A DNA stretch of 64,000 nt. Source: Plazaster borealis (lineage: Eukaryota; Echinodermata; Asteroidea; Forcipulatida; Labidiasteridae). Location: positions 8,759,501-8,823,500 of the forward strand of contig CM037473.1 of assembly GCA_021014325.1 (NCBI GenBank), written 5' to 3'. Shown here piece after piece: positions 51,601 through 60,961 of the stretch. Position numbers and translations under genes: made by a program. The notes beneath the pieces are model-generated. The model was given only the letters and a program-made list of their open reading frames with translations, had not been told where the DNA came from and made no database searches. Each line of letters starts with the position of its first letter. Position 1 is the first letter of the stretch.

Positions 51601-53951
51601 CACTTACCTCAAAAGTAATGTCCCCTCCAACCACACCAACAAATACAACCGTTCCTCCCGCCAAGACAATGGACCCTCCTAAAGCCACAGTAACGCCCAA
51701 TGCAAATGTGCCGGTCATGAAGGATGATATTGAAGACAATCAAATAAAAGATGACAAGCCAACAGTGGTGATGGTCTCCAAGGATTCCAAGAGTATCCAG
51801 ACGGTCTCATCAACTGTTGAGAATAAACTTGCCATAGGATATAGGTCTGTTGAGTTATTTTACCTAGATTCCAGCACACCCAAGGAGTGGCAAAGGGACC
51901 GTAAATCCCCACTTCTTTAACCACATGCTTTTAAATGCACCGCCCTGTTTCAAGTGCAGTTTGTGTTGGAACAGTGTTTGGTTTTTCAGTTGGTTTTGGT
52001 TTATACCTGGAAAGTTTGATAATAGTTTGTGTAAATACTTATATCTTCTGTGACTTATTTTCCGATTAATTATCATAAAAGACATACCAAGAAATGTTAC
52101 CATTAAATTAAGATATCAAATCTATCTAGACAAACACTACCTGGACGTTCATGAAGAAAGTGACGAAGTCCAGTGTAATTCATACTATGCCTGGAATGTT
52201 TCTTTATTCTAAAGTACCACTGCGACATTTTTGCTTTCATTACAGGAAATGTCTACGCTATTTCTTGCCGCCACAGTGGCCGATGAACAAAGAAATGATC
52301 AATAGCCTTTCTCTAGATCAGCTTTGTGATTTCTCATTGGACGATTTCTTTGACCAATATGAGAAAGGACTCCGAAACGTAAGTAGCTAGATTAAATTTC
52401 TTTTGAGAAAAATTGTGTGGCTTGATAGGAGCATACTATCTATCAAGGGATTGACCGTTGAGCAGAATTGTTCAACAAGTTCTGTGCTATCAAAATAATT
52501 ATCCAGAAATTAGTTTATAAGAAATATGCATAGGGAAATACAAATGAGTGATGTTTGAGGTAGCCCCTTGGAAGAGTTGGGTTGGCTCTCAAACATATTG
52601 AGTTGAGGGTCTCATTTCCTAAATGTGACTGTGCAACAGAGGCCGCCATTACTTTGCGCGATGACCATTAGATCATGCGATATGGTCTGTGCGCATAAAT
52701 ACCTGAATTTTTAAATAATTACTGAAATTTATCATGGAGCATGAATAAGTAATGCATAAATATTTATGAGTCAAGTGAAAAAGTTGCCCAAAAGCAATTG
52801 TTTGTCCATAGAAGGAGATTCAAAAACGTGTTGTTTACGAGCTCTTTCAATGCCACTGGTTAATCAAGGGATCGCGAAAACGCACGTAATTTACTAAATA
52901 GATAAAAGTACGTACATGGATTTGTCGTGAAATTACGTGATTCTTGGGAGAGATAAACTTGAATAGATGTAGAATCATGTAGTAAGTGAACAAATTGTGC
53001 AGACTATTCCCGCTCGTCACATTTTAACTCGCAATGTCAGGACGATGATTGTGCCTATTCAATTGTACATGCCTTTCCTACTCCTGCCAAGAGGTGGCGC
53101 TCTAAACTCGATATCAAGTGCAGTTGGGGTAGCAACTCCATTTGTGGTTTTTCATGTAAGTTATCACCCCACATAAAACTTTTTTCCAGCTTGTTGGAGG
53201 TTTTCAGGCAGAGGCAGCTGAGAAGGCCAGAGAGACTGAAGCCGCCAAACTTAAACTTGTTGAACTCCGAAAACTCATTTCTCAGCTACTCAGGTCAATT
53301 AATGATGTAAGTCTTCTCTTTTTACCGTTTCTGACCTCCATATGTTTGACAATGATGATGTTTGATCTAAGTGAAATCATTAGTTATCACTTGGCAATGA
53401 TAAATTAGTTGATCTGTAAATTAATGTAGAAGAACCAGTACCTGAGCCGCATGATTATTGTGTAATTAAGTTTTGTTCAACAAGGTACACTTGGGCCCTA
53501 AATCCATCCACTTCACCTACCGCAACTTGCCCTTTTCTTGTGTCATTCCCTTTGTATAGAAACCATGTTTTCTGCATAGAAGTGCCCTTTACTAAAGGAA
53601 AATAGTTATGCCCCTCAGAATAAAGTTAAAGGCAATTGATCATACCCTACTCGGCACTGTTTGTACATATCGTATGAGGGCATTAAAGACATATTTTTAT
53701 AAAAAATGGTATCCCCAACTTTGGACTCTGCATCATGTGTGTATATTTTAAGCAGCTAGCAATGTGGCAGGTTAAACCACCAACACGTACCACATTTGCA
53801 AATCTTGAAAAGAACTTTTTAATCTGTTATTTGGTTTACGTTTTACTTTTTTTCTTCAATGGTAAAGGAGATTGCTGTGACAGATACAGGCGGGGAGGAA
53901 GTTGACCTCATGCTTGCTGCTTGTGTAAAACAAGCCATGCAGGACGAATGA
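24666..53951 (+). CDS. MORC2: MORC2 orthologue: GHKL ATPase with CW zinc finger, chromatin silencer
   Basis: Twenty-seven coding exons, all AG/GT and in phase: 24666-24727, 25799-25852, 26004-26038, 31482-31550, 32453-32543, 33078-33261, 34061-34154, 34758-34884, 35305-35433, 35648-35727, 36314-36396, 36680-36906, 41765-41919, 42438-42566, 42867-42972, 43313-43406, 44214-44252, 44769-44855, 46676-46747, 48231-48410, 49397-49486, 50226-50370, 50812-50953, 51425-51844, 52246-52378, 53190-53306, 53868-53951. The product is 1075 aa (human 1032). GHKL ATPase motifs: ELLDNARDA with N37, LDDGSGM at 65-71, GNGLKSGSM at 99-107. S85 aligns with human S87, a neuropathy site. The coiled-coil insertion of the ATPase module spans exons 10-12. 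The CW zinc finger has C506, C509, C532, C543 and the KWR core. Then come a coiled coil, a Pro/Lys-rich linker with an NLS-like KKRR, a chromo-like domain (exon 23, KWYAGKVV ... IRWKVKFD), and a C-terminal domain ([11 protein letters not shown]). MORC2 acts in the nucleus with the HUSH complex to silence retroelements and compact chromatin; for this animal that is family knowledge. Confidence 0.96.
27976..28038 (+). other. Candidate 63-nt cassette exon in MORC2 intron 3
   Basis: A 63-base segment with a good acceptor (caactttcaattacag) and donor (G|GTAAGG) has exactly the phase (1-1) of the flanking exons and no stop. Included, it would add 21 residues ([20 protein letters not shown] core) between YT and EKNES in the ATPase domain. 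The human protein has no counterpart, so the default transcript presumably skips it. A chance match is possible. Confidence 0.3.
29596..30462 (-). pseudogene. 5'-truncated non-LTR retrotransposon reverse transcriptase fragment (in MORC2 intron 3)
   Basis: The frame encodes the C-terminal part of a CR1/Jockey-like reverse transcriptase: [64 protein letters not shown], and the end [12 protein letters not shown]. The YADD-containing catalytic part is absent and the frame closes with a stop just upstream of the first Met. A TAA at 29662-29664 interrupts the frame. Beyond it the same frame reads [17 protein letters not shown] to a final stop at 29596, so the copy is dead. It lies antisense to MORC2. 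The 3' tail of the element probably extends left to about 29340. Confidence 0.85.
30480..31086 (+). mobile_element. Probable retroelement 3' end with TTGAA-repeat tail
   Basis: The stretch ends in ACAATAAAGATTTGAATTGAATTGAA-like sequence (31062-31086): an AATAAA followed by short TTGAA tandem units. Such tails are typical of non-LTR retroelements and their SINEs. The left boundary is not defined. It includes a GT/poly-G microsatellite (30822-30847). Confidence 0.45.
30822..30847. repeat. (GT)n followed by poly-G
   Basis: About eight GT units run directly into nine or more G residues. Confidence 0.8.
33721..33983. repeat. Tandem duplication of ~133 bp in MORC2 intron 6
   Basis: Two adjacent copies (33721-33853 and 33854-33983) start TGACCTTTAATGTTGGTT and are ~90% identical, with small indels near 'TTATGTTTTTGACTGT'. 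It is a simple, fairly recent local duplication. Confidence 0.85.
36961..37092. mobile_element. Foldback element in MORC2 intron 12
   Basis: The left arm CCTTGCATTGGCTGCCATCT (from 36961) and the ACATGCACGCATGTACG block are mirrored by CATGCATGCATGTTTCATCC...GGTGGCCAATGCTAGG (to 37092). It is imperfect, ~130 bp and non-coding. Confidence 0.6.
37107..37251. mobile_element. MITE with 20-bp inverted ends in MORC2 intron 12
   Basis: The left end ATAGACTGTGCAAGTCTCAC (37107-37126) matches the reverse complement of the right end GTGAGACTTGCATGGTCTAT (37232-37251) at 18 of 20 bases. The total is 145 bp. It abuts the foldback element at 36961-37092, so this part of the intron is a nest of small elements. 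Confidence 0.7.
37489..41690. repeat. Large degenerate 18/36-bp minisatellite array in MORC2 intron 12
   Basis: About 4.2 kb consists of units such as GAGGTTTTGGAGTAGCAA and GAGGTTTTTGATTTGCAG, each 18 bases and often alternating as a 36-base dimer. Because 18 is a multiple of 3, the minus strand stays open for long stretches (up to ~214 codons) that read as repeats of [11 protein letters not shown]. These are not genes. Longer blocks beginning GTAGCAATAT recur at 38672, 39902, 40087, 40310, 40765, 41008 and 41290, which shows higher-order duplication. Thirty or more TTTGCAG/TCTGCAG acceptor-like sites lie on the coding strand of MORC2. The array ends ~75 bases before the true exon 13 acceptor. 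Confidence 0.92.
44350..44401. repeat. A/AAT-rich simple repeat in MORC2 intron 17
   Basis: Two (AAT)n runs are separated by poly-A. No other function is apparent. Confidence 0.7.
46048..46423. mobile_element. TTAA-bounded MITE in MORC2 intron 18
   Basis: AGGAACGTTACAGAA...TTCTGTAATGTTCCT (46052-46419, 368 bp) is flanked by TTAA on both sides (46048-46051 and 46420-46423). The 15-base ends are inverted with one mismatch. The interior is unlike the carboxypeptidase-intron element, so this is a second family of the same piggyBac-like type. A 61-codon ORF inside is an artefact. Confidence 0.83.
48536..48852. mobile_element. TTAA-bounded MITE in MORC2 intron 20
   Basis: CCCTTTAGAGA (from 48540) and TCTCTAAAGGG (to 48848) are perfect inverted ends, with TTAA outside each (48536-48539, 48849-48852). 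It is ~309 bp with a central CGGCCGC-rich patch. It represents a third TTAA-bounded family in the window. Confidence 0.75.
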
Positions 53952-56845
53952 ACTGTTTATTCTACATGATGAGGATTACTAGATAATGGAAATTTTATCC
54001 AAGTCTTGAAGGAAAAATGTCACATTGAAGGACTTTGGTGCAAGCTGAGTTTGGTAACCTTGGATTGTCGTGTGAATGATGAAGGGGTCCTGATAAAAAG
54101 TTCAACATTACTGCAAGGAGACTTTCACTTACGCTCTGTTCCCCTCATACAAATACATTAGATGAAATCGAGGCCAGCAGGGTACCTTCGGTCAGAGAGA
54201 TGGCTGCAGCAGGAGGATTGATCGAAATGTGAAAAGCAGTCCTGCAGCTCAAAAAGAAAGGCAAAATATATACATGTACGTTCCCTTTAACTTTTGCAAA
54301 CGAGACCTGAAATGGTTCAAACCTCCAATCTTGAGTGCCAAGAGGATGAAAGCTGTGAGAGCTTACAGGAGTTATTGCTGACTACGGATCATGCTCCAAT
54401 AATGATAGGAGTTGTTTTATTCTGTGATGGATGTGTACTGGAGTGAAATGTCTATTGGCTATAGATGGTGCATACAAATTGTCATTGTTTAATGAAATGA
54501 AGAATAGCTAATCGGTATTTATAGTACGTAGATGTATGTCTAGATGTTGCCTAATGTCATTCCAACCGGATGTTAAGTCTAAATCTTAGAAGCTGTGTCA
54601 TCCTTAATGAGCCTTCAACAGGAAATACTACACTGAGGAATGTCAAGATTGACCCAACTTCGTAGATTGCTTTAAGCCAAACGTTTTCTAAGGAAAGTCT
54701 GCTAGGGAAAAATAAGCGTGGAACCAGTCACTGACACAACAGGACACAAGAATTGGCATAATATTCTGCTCTGTAAAATAAGGCTCAAACTACCAGGCCT
54801 GGACTTGCATCGAAGCCCCCGTTTCGCTGGTCTTCATGAAATCTAGACTGATGAGAAATTTTCTGGTGTCGGTTGCACTGGCCTAGTCTACTTTCAATTT
54901 AATGTTGTGTGTACGTTTCAAAGCAATTTCATCCCCATAGTTGTCAGTGTTGAGTTTTGAGTGTTGAATTTTTTACAAAATTACATTGCAATTTCAGAAC
55001 TGTTCCAAAAGGTTGATGTCCATTTTTTGTGATGTGTTGAAACAGAAGTGCGTTTTGTTTTAAAGATCTGAAGGTATGGCTGAAATGGTATTTGATTTTT
55101 ATTTGTTGTGGACAAACCTTGTGTGATTAAACCATATATAAGTTTAATTAGTTTTGCGTAAACATCTTTTGTCTGCTCTTGTTGGAATTGGTCAAGAACA
55201 TCTGTATTCACATTGTCTCGTTTTAGGGCGCTGTTGTTGTCAATTGTGGCAAAAAAGGTACCCAGAATGTTTGGTTATTCTGTGCATTTTTGGTTTAGTC
55301 CATCAATGAAACATCACCTTGTGTTCGTCGCATCTCAGCTTCATTTAATTGATGTTCCTGGAGCGGTTTGGGATCAAACTGTACATTCACTTGTTGAAAG
55401 TTCAATGCATGGAGTGTTAATCTCTTGTCGGCTGTTATTTTCTGGATACTGTGACATTCAAGTTATATGTTCATCATGCCTTGTGAACGTTCTACGTACA
55501 GTGTATGTACCACATATTGATGTGTAAAAGTTGTGGGTTGTGTGAATGTTGTATACAACAGATTTTTAAACTGTTTTAGGATGGAATGTCATGCATTGTA
55601 TTTGTTGCGGATACATGTCACTTATGGCATGTCAAGACTACTTAACAGTAATTTTTAGTATGTTTATCTATGTTAAGCATTACTTTAAATTGTTTTTTTT
55701 AAAGGTGATATCAGTATGATATCAGGCTTAGATCTTTATTAGTAGAGACACCATGCTGCTGTCTTTGTTATAATTATTTGCTTCTGTGCTATGACATCAT
55801 TCCCAGAGACAAGTTCTTTTTGGACAACCTCAGTTTATTTGGTTACATTGGTTTGAATGGGTACAAATTAATATAGTGTGCATGATGAAATAGTGAAAAT
55901 TGCCAATATGCCCTTGCCAGATGCCTTGGAATGCACATTGGCCTGTCATTGTAATACTCTATAAACATGTGCGGTACAAAACTCCAAACAACAATGACAG
56001 TAGAAATTCTCGTTTCATGCAAAGGGAAAAGATTATTTTTGTCTGTTAGCCTCAGTTTTGTTACATTGAGATTAATGGGTGGAAAACCACATTACAGCAC
56101 AATGTGTGGTCTGTTACCTTGTCTCTTTCAGGTTGAAGAATGAAGTTCAAAGCCTGATTCTAATCAATGCTTGTGGTCTTTGCTTATTCGATACAGCAAT
56201 ACTTTATGTGTGAAAATGGCCAGTAACAAAGGTTCTTTTAACTGATGCAATACCAAGCCGCACTTTGATTAAGTTGTTTTGTCTGTTTTATCTTGCATAA
56301 TTTCATGGTTGCGACATTCCGTCGTCCGATAAGTTGTTCTGTTTTTGTTCTATTTTGCTTATATAGGCTTATTAGATGATTAGTTGAAATGCATGCATTG
56401 CTGTGTGTAGAATTACAGTTCTTTTTTATTTTAAACTCTGCAGATTTGTAGCTTATCATTTTAAACAGAAACTCTTTAACGATATATTTATTTTTGTACG
56501 CATTTGTATTATGTAATTGTTTTGTCATTGTATGCTCTTTTGTCCATTTGGTAAAGTAAAAAGAGCAAATATTGTCATGTTGGTGCAGTCCAATTATGTT
56601 ATCACAACCTCTCAATAGGAAAATTCAAGTTCTCATTGTTATGTTTAACAACATGTTGTTTAAATAGCTGTGCAGAATAATGTATTTCTTTAGAGCTTGC
56701 TCTTTAAAACAGTAGGCCTAAAGTTTATTTAGCAATCTTGTTGCTATGTGTTACTATTATTGTTATTTTTTATCACTGTGATGACTTTAACAGATTCTTG
56801 CACATTTTGTAAACACTGTAAATAAAACAAGATTTGTATAATTAA
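53952..56845 (+). other. 3' UTR of MORC2 with poly(A) signal
   Basis: The sequence after the TGA at 53949-53951 has no splice-supported exon. A canonical AATAAA occurs at 56821-56826, followed by a T/GT-rich region from ~56870, which would give a ~2.9 kb 3' UTR. The 104-codon ORF at 55213-55527 lies within it and has no recognisable protein. Confidence 0.5.
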
Positions 56846-57380
56846 GACGACCTGATTCGAGAGTTGTCTTGCTTTTGTTCGTGTGTGGACACAACTTGTG
56901 AAGTGAAAATAAATGTGTTTTCCTTCATGCGTTTGCAAATCCCTTAAACGGAATAAAATTTAAAAATACTTTTCAGCTGATCAGCTGATTTCCTCATATT
57001 CCCCCTTCAATAACAGTGTTATCAGTGCTTCCACAGTCAAATTCTCTTTTCCTGAGATACAAGTTTCCTTATAAATTGCATAAATGGCCCTGTTTTCACA
57101 TAGGCCTCTATAGTTTGCGAGAGGTCAGTGGGCCTACAGAGCCCACAATATTATCCAGTCTCTTTTGAAGAACTTCGGGCCCAATTAACCTTTGATCGGA
57201 TATTAAAACACGTCCAACGTTTGCGCACAAGTAGCACGTTAATCCAGATAATCTCGTTTCGAGTCGTTCATTCTAAATAGATAGGATATTCTCATGGAGA
57301 AAAAACGACATGTCTCCAAAATGTAGATCTTTGAAATGTCGGCAATGAAGTTTAATAAAACCATGTTGTTCATTGAAAAA
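56846..57380. other. Short intergenic stretch
   Basis: It lies between the MORC2 poly(A) signal and the tRNA array. No gene, RNA or clear repeat is seen. Confidence 0.5.
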
Positions 57381-57420
57381 GGCACTCGCGAGACGGACGC
57401 CTTACCACTAAGCCTTATGA
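57381..57420 (-). pseudogene. Truncated tRNA-Thr(CGT)-like copy
   Basis: The sequence GGCACTCGCGAGACGGACGCC...ACCACTAAGCC keeps the D arm, the 5' half of the anticodon arm and the 3' acceptor end, but lacks the T arm, variable loop and 3' anticodon half. It cannot fold as a tRNA. It marks the left edge of the first higher-order unit of the array. Confidence 0.75.
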
Positions 57421-57648
57421 GGAGTTGTGGACTGCTCCTGTCAATTTTCTAAAACAAGGTCTGGCAGAGTGTTTGATACACAGCACAGGTAAGGTCGACG
57501 TTTTAAAGAAAAAACCCCAAAACAAACAAAGCCATAACACTATAGGCCTAGATTTCTCTGCGTTTTTATTTGAACTCATTCCCCCCCCCCCCGACAACAA
57601 ATGCTTGAGTTGATTCTCGGATGACGCAAATAAAAGGATAACACTACA

Positions 57649-57719
57649 GGCACGAGAGGGATTCGAACTCTCGATCTTCTGTTTACGAGACAGACGCCTT
57701 ACCACTAGGCCACCGCGCC
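57649..57719 (-). tRNA. tRNA-Thr(CGT), copy 1
   Basis: A 71-nt cloverleaf on the minus strand: acceptor GGCGCGG/TCGTGCC, D stem GCCT/AGGC, anticodon loop CTCGTAA (anticodon CGT, reads ACG), T loop TTCGAAT. This copy has one T-stem mismatch (GAGAG against CCCTC), so its activity is uncertain. There is no T-run immediately after it; the first TTTT lies ~12 bases downstream. Confidence 0.85.
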
Positions 57720-57949
57720 ACATGACGAGTTGTGGACTGCCCGAATTATAAATTTTCTTAAGCAAAAAGAAATGGCACAGTGTTTGATCCACAGATAACG
57801 ATCGACGTTTAAAATTAAAATTAAAAACAAACAAACTTAGGACACCGAAAGGCCTACATTTCCCTGCGTTTTTATAAACTCTTTCCCCTTGACAATATGC
57901 CACAAATGCTTGAGTTGATTCTCGGATCACGCAAATAAAAGGATAAAAA

Positions 57950-58020
57950 GGTATGAGAGGGATTCGAACCCTCGATCTTCTGTTTACGAGACAGACGCCT
58001 TACCACTAAGCCACCGCGCC
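57950..58020 (-). tRNA. tRNA-Thr(CGT)-like, copy 2, acceptor stem decayed
   Basis: It has the same body and anticodon CGT, but the 3' acceptor strand reads TCATACC, giving two C-A mismatches with GGCGCGG. The D stem has a G-T wobble. It is probably a pseudogene or weakly functional. A TTTTT stretch follows at its 3' side. Confidence 0.75.
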
Positions 58021-58279
58021 ACATGATGAGGTGTGGATCGATAGCCCCAATTATTAATTTTCTTAAGCAAAAGGATCTAGTACAGTGTTTGATCCACAGA
58101 TAAGAAGGTCGACGTCTAAAATTTAAATAATGTTGTTTAAACAAACCTAAGACACAGTTAGGCTAGGCCTAGGCCTTGATTTCCCTACGTTTTTATTTGA
58201 ACTCTTTTCCCCAGATATGTAGGCCTTTGTCACAAATGCTTGAGTTGATTCTCGGATCACGCAAGTAAAAAGACAAAAA

Positions 58280-58350
58280 GGCACGAGAGGGATTCGAACC
58301 CTCGATCTTCTGTTTACGAGACAGACGCCTTACCACTAGGCCACCGCGCC
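58280..58350 (-). tRNA. tRNA-Thr(CGT), copy 3
   Basis: Canonical 71-nt cloverleaf with all stems paired (two G-T wobbles in the acceptor), anticodon CGT, A box TGGCCTAGTGG and B box GGTTCGAATCC. A TTTTT Pol III terminator follows within a few bases. Confidence 0.95.
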
Positions 58351-58412
58351 ACGTGACGAGGTTTGGATTGCCCCAATTAATAATTCTTTTTAAGCAAAAG
58401 GATATGGAAAAG

Positions 58413-58456
58413 GGCACTCACGAGACAGCTACGCCTCACCACTAGGCCTTATGAGG
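58413..58456 (-). pseudogene. Truncated tRNA-Thr(CGT)-like copy
   Basis: It has the same truncation as the copy at 57381 (T arm and half anticodon arm missing) and the same following sequence (CTTATGAGGAGTTGTGGA). The two are therefore duplicates of one damaged ancestor, about 1.03 kb apart. Confidence 0.75.
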
Positions 58457-58714
58457 AGTTGTGGATTGCCCCTATTAATTTTCTAAAACAAACGGGTCTG
58501 GCAGAGTGTTTGATACTCAGTGAGGTCGACGTTTTAAAGCAAAAAACCCGAAACAAACATAGCCAAAGGTCGACGTTTTAAAGGGAGAAAAACCAAAACA
58601 AAAAAGGCATAACATTAGGCCTAGATTTCTCTGCGTTTTTATTTGAACTCTTTTCCCCCGATAACAAATGCTTGAGTTGATTCTCGGATGTCGCAAATGA
58701 AAGGATCATAAAAA

Positions 58715-58785
58715 GGCACGAGAGGGATTCGAACCCTCGATCTTCTGTTTACGAGACAGACGCCTTACCACTAGGCCACCGCGCC
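58715..58785 (-). tRNA. tRNA-Thr(CGT), copy 4
   Basis: Identical in sequence to copy 3 with intact stems and anticodon CGT. It is followed by TTTTTATGATCC, a usable Pol III terminator. Confidence 0.95.
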
Positions 58786-59020
58786 ACATGACGAGTTGTG
58801 GACTGCCCGAATTGTTAATTTTCTTAAGCAAAAGGATATGACAAAGTGTTTGATCCACAGAAAAGAAGGTCGGCGTTTAAAATTAAAATTAAAAACAAAC
58901 AAACCTGTGAAACCGAGAGGCCTTCATTTCCCTGCGTTTTTATAAACTTTTCCCCCTTGAAAATGTATGTTACTTAATGCTTGAGAGGATGCTCGGATGA
59001 CGCAAATAAAAGGATACAAA

Positions 59021-59091
59021 GGCACGAGAGGGATTCGAACCCTCGATCTTCTGTTTACGAGACAGACGCCTTACCACTAGGCCACCGCGCC
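59021..59091 (-). tRNA. tRNA-Thr(CGT), copy 5
   Basis: Identical to copy 3. The T-run after it is short (TTTGTATCCTTTT), so termination may occur ~10 bases later. Confidence 0.94.
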
Positions 59092-59329
59092 ACATAACGA
59101 GTTGTGGACTGCCCGAATTATTAATTTTCTTAAGCAAAATGATATGACAAAGTGAATTTGATCCACAGAAAAGAAGGTCGGCGTTTAAAATTAAAATTAA
59201 AAACAAACAAACCTGTGAAACCGAGAAGCCTTCATTTCCCTGCGTTTTTATGAACTTTTTCCCCCTTGAAAATGTATGTTACTTAATGCTTGAGTTGATG
59301 CTCGGATGACGCAAATAAAAGGATAAAAA

Positions 59330-59400
59330 GGCACGAGAGGGATTCGAACCCTCGATCTTCTGTTTACGAGACAGACGCCTTACCACTAGGCCACCGCGCC
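59330..59400 (-). tRNA. tRNA-Thr(CGT), copy 6
   Basis: Identical to copy 3, with a TTTTT terminator directly downstream. Its flanks match those of copy 2, not those of its neighbours. Confidence 0.95.
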
Positions 59401-59655
59401 ACATGACGAGGTGTGGATAGCCCCAATTATTAATTTTCTTAAGCAAAAGGATCTGGCACAGTGTTTGATCCACAGATGAGAAGGTCGGCGTTTAAAATTT
59501 AAATAATCTTGTTTAAACAAACCTAAGACACAGTTAGGCTAGGCCTAGGCCTTCATTTCCCTGCGTTTTTATTTGAACTCTTTCCCCCCGATATGTAGGC
59601 CTTTGTCACAAATGCTTGAGTTGATTCTCGGATCACGCATGTAAAAAGACAAAAA

Positions 59656-59726
59656 GGCACGAGAGGGATTCGAACCCTCGATCTTCTGTTTACGAGACAG
59701 ACGCCTTACCACTAGGCCACCGCTCC
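59656..59726 (-). tRNA. tRNA-Thr(CGT), copy 7, one acceptor mismatch
   Basis: Its 5' end reads GGAGCGG in place of GGCGCGG, giving an A-G mismatch at position 3-70; otherwise it is intact. It is the last (rightmost) copy, and the repeat flank is lost immediately beyond it, so the array boundary falls at the tRNA 5' end. Confidence 0.88.
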
Positions 59727-60752
59727 GTCCGGTGTCAAGCTTGGTTCTCATATATTATTCTCTCTCTGTATAAAAACAGGAAGGAAAACAAGGATCGTCC
59801 GTTTCCAATCAATGACTTTCGATTCTTTGACTTACAAAAGCTACCTTTTGTGCTCGATATGTGGCATATGGTGTCCTACAGATAAATGTTGTGTCTTCAT
59901 TGTGTTCTGGGAATCTCAGGAATTCTTTAGAGGACATTTGGGGACAACCTCCCTGCAACATATCGGGCAAAAAAATGGCTTACTGCTTTCATGAGTATCC
60001 AACGAGGCCTCAACAACGATGTTTCGACCTGTCCTGCGTTACGGCATTGCAGCGACATACACCTTACTAGGGGAGTTCTATTCTTAGGTAGGTGCTGTAC
60101 TAATGCTAGTATGAATTGGCAGAAATAAAAGGTGAATTTAAGTGTTCACAAAATCTTATCTTTCGTGTACAGTGTGGATATGAAGCTATTCTGCGTCTGG
60201 TTGGAATTAGGTAAAAAGGGAAAGAAATTCTCGCTCAGTGAAACCATAGAGAAATTATAACCTTTCTCTATGGTCAAACCCAACAAGGGTTAAGAACCCT
60301 TGGTATTTCAGTTTCAGTTCAGATAAACACGTAGTTTCACATATTATTGCATTTTTACAGTACAATGAACATTGTGTATGCGCCACCGCCATTTGTCGAA
60401 GCTCTTCGATCATTGCCAGACTAGTAGGCCTGCCTCCATGAAAATGTAAGTGTAGGCCTACCATGCCCAATATGGGGTCAGAGGGTATCCCCCCATGTTC
60501 CCATTACTCAAACACACTATTTTGCTTTTGTACAAAAAACCAAAAAAAAAAAAAACCACACCAACAAAACACACCAAAAACACCACTACAGATTTCCCGA
60601 GATTTCAAGCTTACAATGGAACGGGGGGGGGCACCATGCCCTACATCAAGCACCAAATGAAATAAGGGGCCCGAGTACGTTTTTGCTGCCGACCTGAGCG
60701 AAACGTTATGGAGGTGAAAATATGTATAGTCATTGACATGCATTGCAATGTA
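59727..60752. other. Intergenic region, no gene recognised
   Basis: It contains a perfect 12-bp stem hairpin at 60243-60274 (ACCATAGAGAAA / TTTCTCTATGGT), poly-A near 60541 and poly-G near 60620. The ORFs are short and unconvincing. Confidence 0.5.
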
Positions 60753-60961
60753 CAGGGGCGGATCCAGGATTTTCCAAACGGGGGGGGGGGGGCGTGAAAA
60801 TATACCAAGTAGCAAAATGATAAATGAAGTTTGTTGCCCAACTTCTCCCTCCCCTTCTCTCTCTCTCCCTCTTTTTTTCTTTTCTCCCTCTTTTTTTTTT
60901 TTTTTTATATGAAAAGGGGGGGCGTGCGCCCCCCCGCCCCCCTGGATCCGCGCCTGATGTA
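60748..60961. mobile_element. MITE with CAGG(G/C)GCGGATCCAGG ends and ATGTA target duplication
   Basis: The left end CAGGGGCGGATCCAGG (60753-60768) and the reverse complement of the right end CCTGGATCCGCGCCTG (60941-60956) match at 15 of 16 bases. The 5-bp direct repeat ATGTA flanks both ends (60748-60752 and 60957-60961). The interior is poly-G, purine/pyrimidine tracts and poly-T with no coding capacity. Minus-strand ORFs reading GADPGGRGGARPP come from this repeat. Confidence 0.88.

Larger units (their letters stand above)
57381..59726. repeat. Tandem tRNA-Thr array with ~1.0-1.3 kb higher-order units
   Basis: Spacing of full copies is 301, 330, 435, 306, 309 and 326 bases. Flanks show the order [truncated, A, B, C] then [truncated, A, A', B, C]: copies 1 and 4/5 share GAGTTGTGGACTGCCCGAAT, copies 2 and 6 share GTGTGGAT...AGCCCCAATT, and copies 3 and 7 share GATATGTAGGCCTTTGTCAC on their left. 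A ~1 kb block has been duplicated and then gained one extra A unit. Confidence 0.88.

Noticed and set aside
55213..55527. 104-codon ORF downstream of MORC2
   Set aside because: It lies in the apparent 3' UTR, has no recognisable protein and no upstream promoter signs.
57415..59751. Minus-strand ORFs with the shared string GGLVVRRLSRKQKIEGSNPS
   Set aside because: They are the translation of the tRNA-Thr genes, not a protein family.
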